DNA of 64,000 nt, taken from contig JAAYNI010000033.1 of NCBI GenBank assembly GCA_012520995.1, forward strand, positions 62,001-126,000, written 5' to 3'. A model generated the notes under the pieces. The model saw only the letters and a program-made list of their open reading frames with translations, had not been told where the DNA came from and did not search any database. The stretch comes from Candidatus Rifleibacteriota bacterium. GTDB taxonomy: Bacteria > Muiribacteriota > Ozemobacteria > Ozemobacterales > Ozemobacteraceae. The stretch's first letter is position 1; each line of letters starts with the position of its first letter. The translations under genes and the position numbers were made by a program. Positions 9,139 to 16,943 of this stretch are shown here, one piece after another.

Positions 9139-9167
9139 TTGACTTTATTTGAAGTTTTTCTTATTAT
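9139..9167 (+). promoter_or_regulatory. promoter of the SLH porin gene
   Basis: TTGACT at 9139-9144, 17-base spacer, TATTAT at 9162-9167. Predicted transcription start is about 9174, leaving a leader of roughly 250 nt before the porin ATG. Confidence 0.6.
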
Positions 9168-9173
9168 CTCTCA

Positions 9174-9426
9174 CAAGAAAGCTAGCTAATTAACTTTCGG
9201 GTGTCGCGAAAGGGGGTGTGAAGAATCCTAGAGTAGCCCGCAAGCAAAAGCGAGTTTTCGAAACAGGGAAAGAGAACGCTCTAACCTGACCTGAGTAAAC
9301 AGAGAAGGTCGAACTAAAAGGAAACAAGGAAACTTTTAGAGATAGACTTCAAAGTTTGCGAAGAGTAGGGTAAAAGATTCTCGCCCAAACAAAATAAAAT
9401 CCAAACCAAACTTTAGGAGTAAATTA
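9174..9426 (+). ncRNA. long structured 5' leader of the SLH porin mRNA (class unknown)
   Basis: Noncoding leader between the predicted transcription start and the porin ATG. It is more GC-rich and more structured than other gaps. Visible stem-loops: CTTTCG/CGAAAG (9194-9199 with 9207-9212); CAGG/CCTG (9264-9267 with 9285-9288) enclosing AGAG/CTCT (9271-9274 with 9279-9282, loop AACG); and CTAAAAG/CTTTTAG (9314-9320 with 9333-9339). The last ~50 bases are A-rich and unstructured up to TAGGAG at the ribosome binding site. I compared it from memory with the c-di-GMP, c-di-AMP, cobalamin and RNase P motifs and could not match any. It could be a riboswitch, a protein-binding leader or an mRNA-stability element. 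Confidence 0.45.
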
Positions 9427-10983
9427 ATGAAACGTTTTTCAATACTCATGCTCGCAGTTATGGTATTCACTACCGTAGTAGCAAGCGCAAATCCTTTCTC
9501 TGATGTTCCTTTTTCTCATTGGGCATATGATGCAGTTAACAAGCTTTCCGTAAGAGGCATTGTTCAGGGTTTCCCTGATGGCACTTTCAAGGGCAGCAAA
9601 GAAGTAACCAGATATCAGATGGCTATGATGGTAGCAAAAATGCTCGCCAGCGTAGAACAGATGATGGAATCTGGCATGGGCACCAACCTTGTAACCAAGG
9701 CTGACCTTCAGACTCTTGAAAAACTTACAGTTGAATTCGCAGACGAACTTGCACTCCTCGGCGTTAAAGTTACAGCTCTCGAAGACGACATGCAGGTTGT
9801 AAAAGAAGACGTAGCCATCCTCAGAAACGATGTTGACGGAATCAAAACCTTCATCGCACAGGGCGGAACCGATAAAGTTTCTGTCGGCGGCGACCTCAGA
9901 ATTCTCGCTCACAATGGCGAACAAGAGCCCAATACAGACCTTGAAGGCATCACAACAACTCTTCGCTTCAACTTCAATATGAACATTGATGAAAACGTTA
10001 AAGCCGTTGCAAGATGGAATGCTATAGTACGCCATCCTTGGAATCAGCGAAACATCAATGACAATGTTAACAACGCTTTCGACAGAGCTTATGTTCAGCT
10101 TAAGAACCCCTTTGATATCAAAGGTGACATGATAGTTGGTCGTCAGTATGTCGTCAGAGGTCACAGCTTGATTATCAACGACAACTTCGACGGTGTTATT
10201 TTCAACAAAAAAGCTGGTGAAGTAGATCTTTCCTTCGGCGCTCTTGACAACGATGCACGTATGGCTGATGGCAGCAAGAACCTTATCATGTTGGGTGCAG
10301 CTGGCAAATTCAAAGATCACGATGTATATGCTAACATCTATTACAGAGAATATGATGACAATATGGCAGCAGATACAGACCTTAAAGACACAATCATAGA
10401 ACTCGGTGCAGCTGGCACATTCGGCGACAAAGGCACCATGGGTTACGACCTCTCCGTAGCAAATGTTAAACAAGAAGGCGATGTTATCGACCACTCTGGC
10501 ATAATGGCTTATGGCGCATTCAAATATGACGACGCAGCTCAGGATTGGGCACTTAAAGTAGCTTATGGCTATGCTGATGATGAAGTTACAGACTTCGGTT
10601 TGGTTGACTACGACCAGAGATACCTTGATGGCGTTGAATCTCCTTTCGAAGACATCATGAGAGCAAGCGTTCTTTTCGGTGCTGCAGCTCCTGGCGGTGC
10701 TGTAACAAACTTCAGCAATATCAAAGTTCAGGGCGAATACAGACCTGTTGACAGCAAGCACTATGCAAGATTGGCAGTTGACATGCTGAAAGCTGATGAC
10801 GATACTTTGCCTAGCTTTGTAGCTACAGATCCTAACGGCGAAGCAATGGTTCTCACATTCGAATACAGATATCAGTTCGCAGAAAATACAAGACTCAGCA
10901 TCGGTTATACAGACTTTGCTAATGACACAGACAATTGTCCTGACTATGGCATAGCTTGGGTTGAACTCTTCAGCAGATTCTAA
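9427..10983 (+). CDS. SLH-domain outer-membrane porin
   Basis: 518-residue outer-membrane channel of the SLH-porin type. Signal peptide MKRFSILMLAVMVFTTVVASA, then one SLH domain (about 22-65: FSDVPFSHWAYDAVNKL, GIVQGFPDGTF, TRYQMAMMVAKML) expected to bind peptidoglycan-linked polymer, a coiled coil (about 78-135) that would span the periplasm, and a beta-rich barrel from about 145 to the C-terminus. The last residue is phenylalanine (WVELFSRF), as expected for a barrel inserted by BamA. Codon use is strongly biased to C-ending codons unlike its neighbours, and it has its own promoter, long leader and strong terminator, all signs of a very highly expressed gene. Confidence 0.9.
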   Translation: MKRFSILMLAVMVFTTVVASANPFSDVPFSHWAYDAVNKLSVRGIVQGFPDGTFKGSKEVTRYQMAMMVAKMLASVEQMMESGMGTNLVTKADLQTLEKLTVEFADELALLGVKVTALEDDMQVVKEDVAILRNDVDGIKTFIAQGGTDKVSVGGDLRILAHNGEQEPNTDLEGITTTLRFNFNMNIDENVKAVARWNAIVRHPWNQRNINDNVNNAFDRAYVQLKNPFDIKGDMIVGRQYVVRGHSLIINDNFDGVIFNKKAGEVDLSFGALDNDARMADGSKNLIMLGAAGKFKDHDVYANIYYREYDDNMAADTDLKDTIIELGAAGTFGDKGTMGYDLSVANVKQEGDVIDHSGIMAYGAFKYDDAAQDWALKVAYGYADDEVTDFGLVDYDQRYLDGVESPFEDIMRASVLFGAAAPGGAVTNFSNIKVQGEYRPVDSKHYARLAVDMLKADDDTLPSFVATDPNGEAMVLTFEYRYQFAENTRLSIGYTDFANDTDNCPDYGIAWVELFSRF

Positions 10984-11015
10984 TCTGAATAAAGCTAACG
11001 CTTAAAGCAAAAAAA

Positions 11016-11046
11016 GGGGCTCTCCTCACGGAGAGCTCTTTTTTTT
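11016..11046 (+). terminator. strong intrinsic terminator after the SLH porin
   Basis: Nine-base-pair GC-rich stem (GGGCTCTCC at 11017-11025 with GGAGAGCTC at 11030-11038, one G-U pair), loop TCAC, followed by eight T residues (11039-11046). Confidence 0.93.
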
Positions 11047-11220
11047 GCAGTGGGTAGTGTGAAACTCCAAGGGTGTCGGGGTTAGGGCGTAGGGAGCTTT
11101 AATAAACTATAAATTAGAAATTATAAATAATTGTCCTTTGTGTTTCCGTGTATTCCGTGTGGTCTGTGGTTTAAAGGTCTTTGAAGTTTTCGTTTTCGTG
11201 TCTTTCGTGGTTAGAAAAGT
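11047..11220. repeat. intergenic repeat island (GTGGGTAG / GGGGTTAGGGCG / TTCCGTGT words)
   Basis: The gap between the porin terminator and the cysteine-rich gene. It holds CAGTGGGTAGTG (from about 11048), the 19-mer ggggttagggcgtagggag (11078-11096, exactly repeated at 20863-20881), an AT-rich stretch, and a block of imperfect CCGTGT/TCGTGG words at 11134-11213 (for example TTTCCGTGTATTCCGTGTGG). No coding potential seen. Confidence 0.6.
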
Positions 11221-11238
11221 TTGAGCTAAAAACTGGTC

Positions 11239-11267
11239 TTGTTTTTGTTTGAGAATGAGTGTAAAAT
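11239..11267 (+). promoter_or_regulatory. promoter of the cysteine-rich protein gene
   Basis: TTGTTT at 11239-11244, 17-base spacer, TAAAAT at 11262-11267; AGGAG at about 11288 is the ribosome binding site for ATG 11298. Confidence 0.5.
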
Positions 11268-11297
11268 TTAGCTCATAAGCATTTTCTAGGAGACAAT

Positions 11298-12236
11298 ATG
11301 AGAAAAACATTTTTATTGCTGTTTATGGCACTTACTTTAACGGTTTCTCTCTATGCCCAAGGCGACATTAAAGATGTCGATACAAGGTTATGGGTTGAGC
11401 ATGTAACTTCAATGAGAGAGCTCAGAAGAGAAATTCTTTCTCTTATGCCGGTTGAACAACAAACTCCTGAGCAGAGAGTTCGCTTTGAAGAATTAAATAA
11501 GCTTTTTGATCAGAAAAGAGATGAATGGGACAAATACTTGATTGATGTCTCTCAAGGCAAAAAAGGCAATTATAAACCTGTTTCTTCAAAAGGACACAAA
11601 AGAGGCGTTCAAGTGCCGCCCAACCTGCGTTTTGGTGAAAAGAAAGCAGCTGGATCTGACAAAAATGTAAACAAAGTTAAAGCAGCTCCTTCACATAGCT
11701 CTCCTTGCAAGGATAATGCTGGCAAGGTGAAACCTTGCTCTGAGCATTGTAAACATACTCAAAAAGGACTCTGTCGCAATAATGATGCCTGCAAAGGTGA
11801 CTGTAAGAACTGTGAAAATCATAAAGCTGATAAAACTGTAAAGGCTTCTTCTTGCCAAAAAAACACTCCTCGAGCATGCTGGCGCAGAATGTATAGTGTT
11901 GGATGCCGTGCAGTTTATGCTCATTTAAGAGATAATTGTAAAGGTGATTGTGAACACTGCTTGGAGAAAAGAAAATGTGACAAAGAGGCTAAGTTTGCTT
12001 GTTCCTCTAACTGTTCAAAAAATTGTTCTAAAGTAAAAGCAGACAAAGAAGCAAAATCCAGCTGTTCCTCTGCTTGTTCTAGCAAGTGCTCTGAAGTGAA
12101 AACAGGCAAATATGATAAGCTTAAAACTAATAAAAAACTAAAATCTCCTTGTAAAGGCGATTGTGATAATTGTATAAGAGTGGAATGCCCTAATAATCCG
12201 CTAAATATGGGAGTGGGAGTTAGAGGCAGAATCTGA
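11298..12236 (+). CDS. secreted cysteine-rich protein with CKGDC motifs
   Basis: 312-residue exported protein of no family I recognise. Signal peptide MRKTFLLLFMALTLTVSLYA; residues about 25-75 are helical and charged; from about residue 135 the chain holds 24 cysteines in roughly 165 residues. The motif CKGDCxxC occurs three times (CKGDCKNC, CKGDCEHC, CKGDCDNC), and a stretch resembling DKEAK-x-x-CSSxCSxxCSxVK is duplicated in tandem. The even, clustered spacing suggests disulfide knots or a metal-binding surface in the periplasm or outside the cell; which is unknown. It is lysine-rich and low in hydrophobics after the signal. It precedes the pseudopilin remnants on the same strand, but a link to them is not shown. 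Confidence 0.75.
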   Translation: MRKTFLLLFMALTLTVSLYAQGDIKDVDTRLWVEHVTSMRELRREILSLMPVEQQTPEQRVRFEELNKLFDQKRDEWDKYLIDVSQGKKGNYKPVSSKGHKRGVQVPPNLRFGEKKAAGSDKNVNKVKAAPSHSSPCKDNAGKVKPCSEHCKHTQKGLCRNNDACKGDCKNCENHKADKTVKASSCQKNTPRACWRRMYSVGCRAVYAHLRDNCKGDCEHCLEKRKCDKEAKFACSSNCSKNCSKVKADKEAKSSCSSACSSKCSEVKTGKYDKLKTNKKLKSPCKGDCDNCIRVECPNNPLNMGVGVRGRI

Positions 12237-12258
12237 TATTAAATTTTGCAGTCGTTAA

Positions 12259-12711
12259 ATGACTTTTTACAACAAGAAACCTAAAAAAATAGCGGCTTTT
12301 ACACTATTAGAGCTACTTCTAGCTGTTCCCATAGCTCTTATGATATCTATTGCTTTAGCCGCTATTTATAAAAGTGATACCTCTGTTGCCATTGACACTG
12401 TAAACCTCGCACGCTGCCAAATTATGGCGGAGAATCTTTTTGGGGCTGCAAAGCTTGGGATAGACTTAGCTGGAGGTTCTATTCCGCCAGAAGGATATGA
12501 ATTTAATATAACCTCTCCGACAGATACTTCAGCTTCAGATGCTGAAAAACGATTTGCATCTCTGCATCCGGGCGGCATGTTTAAGTTTAGAGTAAAACTT
12601 TCTCTTTCAGCGGAGAAAGAACTGACAATTAATGTCAGAATAGCGGACGGACAAGCTTTTGCGGGAAGCGGTGTTTCAAGCGCCTTAAAAACACATCTCT
12701 ATCACCTATGA
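12259..12711 (+). CDS. type II secretion / type IV pilus pseudopilin-like protein
   Basis: 150 residues with a prepilin N-terminus: a basic leader, then AAFTLLELLLAVPIALMISIALAAIY, in which the Glu five residues into the mature helix is kept. The prepilin peptidase cleavage site has Ala instead of the usual Gly before Phe, which occurs in minor pilins but may be weak. The remainder is a small globular region without cysteines. No clear Shine-Dalgarno precedes the ATG. It overlaps the next pseudopilin by four bases (ATGA). The neighbouring genes of this locus are broken, so it may be a leftover even though its own frame is intact. Confidence 0.65.
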   Translation: MTFYNKKPKKIAAFTLLELLLAVPIALMISIALAAIYKSDTSVAIDTVNLARCQIMAENLFGAAKLGIDLAGGSIPPEGYEFNITSPTDTSASDAEKRFASLHPGGMFKFRVKLSLSAEKELTINVRIADGQAFAGSGVSSALKTHLYHL

Positions 12712-13007
12712 AAATTGAAATCGTTCTTAAAAAAGGTGCTTTTACTATATTGGAACTATTGCTTGTAGCTGCTTTGTTATCGGTAGTTGCGGCGGGCTCC
12801 TATGCTTTTTTGATAAAAGGATCTTCAGAGATTGCGGATACTAAAATGCAATCAGCTATTTTGGCAGACCTGCAGAGAGATTTTGTGAGTATTAGGCGAA
12901 ATCTTGATTTTAGTATGATAATTACCAAAGAACTGCTTAATAACGGTTCTGGAACATCACCTCGCATGCTCTCGCCAGATATTGAATGTATTATTTGGGC
13001 ACCATGA
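12708..13007 (+). pseudogene. truncated pseudopilin-like gene
   Basis: Starts as a normal pseudopilin: basic leader KKGAFTILELLLVAALLSVVAAGSYAFL with the conserved Glu, then a helical stretch (ILADLQRDFVSIRRNLDF). The frame stops after 99 residues, shorter than J/W-type pseudopilins (150-220). The last ~17 bases (12991-13007) are antisense to the end of a GspF-like fragment, so the true 3' part was lost at a rearrangement junction near 12990. Alternatively a very short minor pilin, less likely. Confidence 0.55.
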
Positions 13008-13400
13008 AAATCATTTCATACATCGGCAAGAATATCGCAAGCAAGATAAAGCCTACAAGAATTGCTATTCCTGTAATCATTATTGGTTCTATTAGGGCGG
13101 TCGAACGTTTAATAGCATTTTGCAAGCGCTCGTCATAATAGAGGGCTATTTCACTAAACATTAGATCTAAATTGCCTGTAGTTTCTCCTGACTCTATTAG
13201 TTTTATAGCCATGTTGGTGAAAATAGGGTCATTTTCCAGTGAGCTGCTTATAGTTTCGCCTTGTTCTGTTGCTATCAACATTTTTTCTATTGTGTTTTTC
13301 GGAGTCTGCACTGATATTGTGCCTATAACGTTTATGAGTATCTGCCTGAGAGGAATACCAGCTTCTAACATCAGAGAGAGAAGTTCAGATATATGGAGTT
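12991..13400 (-). pseudogene. GspF/PilC-like inner-membrane platform protein, C-terminal fragment
   Basis: Only the second half of a type II secretion/type IV pilus platform protein is present. Visible landmarks: ISELLSLMLEAGIPLRQIL, the mid-domain IKLIESGETTGNLDLMF, ALYYDERLQNAI, ALIEP and a final pair of membrane helices ending LPMYEMIFMVPK. The GspF frame continues upstream of ATG 13371 (codons for LHISELLSL) but has no start codon before a stop near 13474, and family members are about 400 residues. It fuses without spacing to a PilM-like fragment in another frame, indicating a deletion junction around 13385-13400. A shortened product from ATG 13371, coupled by a TGATG overlap, cannot be excluded. 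Confidence 0.7.
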
Positions 13401-13661
13401 TTTTATTTCGGCAGGCTCTGATTGCGCGGGAAAGTATTGTACAGTAAAACCGGAGTTGCCAGAAAATATAAAGTTAAGTCTGGTGTTTTTTGGAAAAAAG
13501 TGACGAATTTCTCTCACTAGAGCTTTCCACGTTTCGTTGATTCCAGGCTTTACAAAAACTGTTTTGTATTCCCATTGGTCTTTTGAATTTTGTTTCAATA
13601 AGGCGAAATGAGAGTCTTCTATCTTGACATAACCTGCTTTTTGTCTTTTGCTAAAGAGCAT
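13371..13661 (-). pseudogene. PilM/GspL-like N-terminal fragment
   Basis: 96 codons with an intact start: ATG 13661 has AGGAG nine bases upstream and a TTGCTT/TATATT-like promoter further up. The pattern KAGYVKIEDSHFALLKQ followed later by LNFIFSGNSGFTVQYFP and AEIKNSI resembles the first 90 residues of PilM/GspL-type actin-fold pilus assembly proteins (normally 300-400 residues). The frame stops where the GspF-like fragment begins. The match to PilM is by pattern only and moderate; the truncation is clearer than the family. Confidence 0.45.
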
Positions 13662-13790
13662 GAAAGCATAACTCCTAAGTTCTTATTCAGTTAGAATATA
13701 GTTAGTATCGGCAAAAAAGCAATAATTATTGGTAAATTATAAAAGTTTGCGAATAAAAATCTTTATAATTGCCGAACATAGATTAGAAAA

Positions 13791-15854
13791 ATGAAAACTA
13801 TATGTAATACAACCATAGGCTATCTATATACATTGCTGATACTAGCTTTTTGCTTTTCGTCCCAAGTCAGTTATGGACAAGCTTGGGAAATTAAGAAAAA
13901 CATGTGGTCAGTACAAGATGAAGAAATATATGGAAATTTTGTTACTTCATTTTGTGATTCCAAGCATAACAATCTGACAGAATTTATAAGGGATAAAACA
14001 GCTAATCCCTTGTATACCGAAGAAGATAAAAAGTTTTCTCTTAAGGCTGATTGTGCGGACTTGCCCTATGTCATAAGGGCTTATGTCGCTTATAAGCTCC
14101 GTCTTCCTTTTTCACATGTGCACGGACTTCGAAGTTCAGAAAAAGGAGATGAGCGGTACAGGGCAGGCAACAGGCCCGCTGGTTTTAAGTCGCATAATTC
14201 TTACTCTTCACCTCAACATCTTTTCAATGCTGTGCGAATAGTTAACTCAGGCTATTACAGAATGGCTTCGGGTGTTGAAAATTCTGATTTTTATCCAGTA
14301 AAAGTTCATTTTAAGAGCATAAAACCTGGCACTGTGTATTATGATCCTGACGGTCATGTAGCTATAGTTGGAAAAGTTGAAAGAAATGGCAGAATACGTC
14401 TTATTGACGGACATCCGGATTTGACTGTTTCAAAACCATGGTTTGGAAAAAAGTTTGCCAGAGGCAGCTCAAAATATGGCGGAGGTTTTAAAAATTGGCG
14501 TCCGATCCAAGTAATAAAAGATGGGGAAATATCCAGAAGCAGCAATCGTAATATTTCTGATTTTTCCGCAACTGAGCAATATCAAAAAAGTTTTAATTTG
14601 CCTAATCAAAGCGGAGTTTCTTATTACGATTATATCAAAGGTAAGCTTTCGCAAGACAATACTCAATGGGATCCGGTCAGCGATTTAATTTTTATGTTCA
14701 TGGATATTTATGAAGATATAGCTTATAGAGCTATGGCTGTTGATGTGGCAATTGCGGCTAAAATAGATAAAAGACCGCATCCGGGCATATTGCCGAAAAA
14801 TATTTATGGAACAGACGGTGTTTGGGAAGCATACTCCACACCATCCAGAGATGCTCGCCTCAAGGTTGCGTTCAAAGAAATGTATGATGTTGCAAGAAGT
14901 TACATAGGAAGCGCCAAAGAGCTCTATGGAAAAGCTTACTCATTGAAATTGGCAGAAGTGTTTTTGGCTGTTTACAACGACTATGGCTTCAACTTAGGGA
15001 TAACTTATACAAACTCCGTTGGAGAGAGTGTGTGGCTTAGTTTTGATGAGGTCAGAGCCAGACTTTTTGATCTTTCCTTTGATCCTTATCATTCAATTGA
15101 GTTGAGATGGGGAGCAAAAGGCAAAGAGCTTGCAAGCGGAAAAGATTCTGATGTAAAAAAAAGTTTTTATAAAGCACAATATCGTTTAAGAAATAATATG
15201 GAAAGAGTTTACGGTGTTGAGACCCCTCTGACTATGGGGCCAGAACGTCCAGCAGACATCGATTTGCGTTCTTGGCTTATGAAATACTTGAAAGGAAAGC
15301 CTGTTTCTTGGGACTTTGTTGAAATTCGCCCGGAAATAGTTGCGGGTACCGACATTTTTTCTTCAGGAAGCAATGTTGCTTCTGATTCTGATATTCTTAA
15401 GGCTTCTTTGCAGAATGTGTCAGTAGAACTTTCAGAGCAGAGAACTTTGTTTTCTGCAAATGAAATTGCCGCAGTGAAAAAAGATGAAGCTTCGCTTAAT
15501 AATGCAAACAAAAGTGCAGCTATAGCATTAGCGGTTTTGCCTAAATCTGAAGCAGATAAAAGTGAAGTTTGGACCCCTTATAGAGCAGATACAAGCCAAA
15601 GTCAGCTGATAAATAAAGCTGTGCCATTAAACAAAGGGATAGAGAAGAGAGAGAGAGAGGCCCCTAATCCAAAACGGCCTTCTGAAAGAGCGTCATATCC
15701 TAAGACAAAGACTGCTTCTGACTCGGGAAAAACTATAAAAGCGGATAAAATAGCTAATAAATCAGAAAAGAGAAATCCTCTTTTAAAGGCTATTTTTTCT
15801 TCTGGCGATAAGTTTGCAGGAGCAATAAAATCTGGCGACTTTACAGCACCCTGA
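13791..15854 (+). CDS. secreted NlpC/P60-like (papain-fold) protein with low-complexity tail
   Basis: 687-residue exported protein. Signal peptide ends near VSYGQA (about residue 30). A papain-like cysteine domain is suggested by a candidate nucleophile Cys88 in KADCADLPYV and candidate His189 in GHVAIVG, after PGTVYYDPD; this Cys...His order and the DC-A/GHV context resemble NlpC/P60 and CHAP-type cell-wall amidases or peptidases. The middle (about 270-520) is a globular helical region I do not recognise. The last ~130 residues are rich in Ala, Ser, Lys and Glu and look disordered. No Shine-Dalgarno is seen before the ATG; TATAAT at 13764-13769 may be a -10. Stands alone, followed by a repeat island. 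Confidence 0.65.
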   Translation: MKTICNTTIGYLYTLLILAFCFSSQVSYGQAWEIKKNMWSVQDEEIYGNFVTSFCDSKHNNLTEFIRDKTANPLYTEEDKKFSLKADCADLPYVIRAYVAYKLRLPFSHVHGLRSSEKGDERYRAGNRPAGFKSHNSYSSPQHLFNAVRIVNSGYYRMASGVENSDFYPVKVHFKSIKPGTVYYDPDGHVAIVGKVERNGRIRLIDGHPDLTVSKPWFGKKFARGSSKYGGGFKNWRPIQVIKDGEISRSSNRNISDFSATEQYQKSFNLPNQSGVSYYDYIKGKLSQDNTQWDPVSDLIFMFMDIYEDIAYRAMAVDVAIAAKIDKRPHPGILPKNIYGTDGVWEAYSTPSRDARLKVAFKEMYDVARSYIGSAKELYGKAYSLKLAEVFLAVYNDYGFNLGITYTNSVGESVWLSFDEVRARLFDLSFDPYHSIELRWGAKGKELASGKDSDVKKSFYKAQYRLRNNMERVYGVETPLTMGPERPADIDLRSWLMKYLKGKPVSWDFVEIRPEIVAGTDIFSSGSNVASDSDILKASLQNVSVELSEQRTLFSANEIAAVKKDEASLNNANKSAAIALAVLPKSEADKSEVWTPYRADTSQSQLINKAVPLNKGIEKREREAPNPKRPSERASYPKTKTASDSGKTIKADKIANKSEKRNPLLKAIFSSGDKFAGAIKSGDFTAP

Positions 15855-16100
15855 CTACTAGTCTGTAACATCTAAAACTTTTTTCTATCCACAGATTACA
15901 CAGATGACACAGATTTTTATTTGAATCAAAATTTGCAATATTTTCTATTTGATTTATCCCATCTAAGTATTATTAGTTTTTTACATCAAAGCTTCAGCTG
16001 TTTATTAGCTGCTTAGAGCAATTATCAGTTTCAGCGATTGAGCTAAACAATTTCACTGCTCACTACCCACCAACCACTACCCACCAACCACTACCCACTG
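15855..16100. repeat. composite intergenic repeat island
   Basis: From left to right: ACTAGT word (15857-15862) one base past the preceding stop; a 33-base block at 15887-15919 (atccacagattacacag...) identical to the reverse complement of 21031-21063; a module TTATCAGTTTCAGCGATTGA plus CTAAACAATTTCACTG (16022-16058) closely matching 42681-42720; and tandem CCACTACCCACCAA words (about 16060-16100). Lies between the convergent ends of the NlpC/P60-like gene and the minus-strand LptF/G pair. Confidence 0.7.
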
Positions 16101-16107
16101 TTTGTTA

Positions 16108-16938
16108 TCAGTGTGTGGAAAAACTTGTAATTTCTATGTGCTCGCCAGTTATGCGTATTTCTTTGAGATTAACCTTGAAAAGGAATTCGTCCTTAAATTC
16201 AAAAATAGGATTCAGTTTCCGCAAGAGGCTGTTAATAATGTTGCGAGGCATGTTGGCACGGTTAACTTTAAGTCTTCTGCTTCTGATATGCAATTCTTTT
16301 TCATTTCTGATTTCGAAACTCCCTCTTGTCCAGAAGGAAGCTCTGATAAAGCCGTATTTTGTTGAACCTGAAAGTTCCATCTCATTATTGTTGAATAATC
16401 TGATTTTTGGGTTTTGAATATTAATTTTTTTCGATTTTGTTTTTACAAAGTCATTCAAAGCATCTTCTTTGATTAATATATGCATGTTGATAAGAGCTTT
16501 GTTTAGAACTCGTATCTTTTCTTCGGTGAATAGCATTTCAAGATTTAAATATAGGTCGTTTAAACTCAGATGAGCATGGTGTACTAAAAGACCTTCAATA
16601 AAACCGTTTTGGACTTTTACATCAATTTTATTGAAATGTAAATTTCCATATTTATCAAAACTTTTATCGATCTGCATTTCGAAGTTTTCCGGTGCTGCTA
16701 TTTGGTTCTGAATAGCTTTTCTTATCTTTTGCTCCAGAATTTCAGGGTTTTCTTCTATTTGGGTCAGTATTGCAGGCGGAGCTGCAGATGGAATAAATTT
16801 GTCTATGGTTTCGTAGACAATGTAGTCCCTTGCTTCTAGGATATTTGGAAAAAGGACAGCAAAAAGAGAGAGAAGCAGGAGAGGGAAAACAAGTCGCTTA
16901 GATTGATTAATAAAGCAGGCTTGAAGATTTGTTGTCAT
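16108..16938 (-). CDS. exported protein, possibly DUF2993/LmeA-like
   Basis: 276 residues with an N-terminal signal/anchor (LVFPLLLLSLFAVLFPNILEA). The body is beta-rich with alternating hydrophobic strands and short helices: LEQKIRKAIQNQI, repeated basic/amphipathic strands, then a C-terminal set of strands ending LKEIRITGEHIEITSF. The pattern resembles DUF2993 (LmeA-type) periplasmic lipid-binding proteins, but I have no diagnostic motif and the assignment is tentative. It starts five bases after the LptF/LptG-like gene and is surely co-transcribed with it, which fits a role near LPS or phospholipid traffic. Confidence 0.6.
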   Translation of the reverse strand: MTTNLQACFINQSKRLVFPLLLLSLFAVLFPNILEARDYIVYETIDKFIPSAAPPAILTQIEENPEILEQKIRKAIQNQIAAPENFEMQIDKSFDKYGNLHFNKIDVKVQNGFIEGLLVHHAHLSLNDLYLNLEMLFTEEKIRVLNKALINMHILIKEDALNDFVKTKSKKINIQNPKIRLFNNNEMELSGSTKYGFIRASFWTRGSFEIRNEKELHIRSRRLKVNRANMPRNIINSLLRKLNPIFEFKDEFLFKVNLKEIRITGEHIEITSFSTH

Positions 16939-16943
16939 TCAGT

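Noticed and set aside
9174-9426. Known riboswitch or RNase P/tmRNA in the porin leader
   Set aside because: Compared by eye with c-di-GMP, c-di-AMP, cobalamin, RNase P and tmRNA signatures; none fits, so it is listed as unclassified structure only.
9439-10761. 440-codon open frame on the minus strand antisense to the SLH porin
   Set aside because: The plus-strand frame has signal peptide, SLH domain, coiled coil and C-terminal Phe; the antisense frame follows from its biased codon use and has no start signals or recognisable domain.
13747-13769. Full promoter TTGCGA...TATAAT before the NlpC/P60-like gene
   Set aside because: The spacer is only 11 bases; only the -10 is plausible.
16060-16100. 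CRISPR-like tandem repeats
   Set aside because: Units are only 7-14 bases, imperfect and without spacers; no cas genes in the window.
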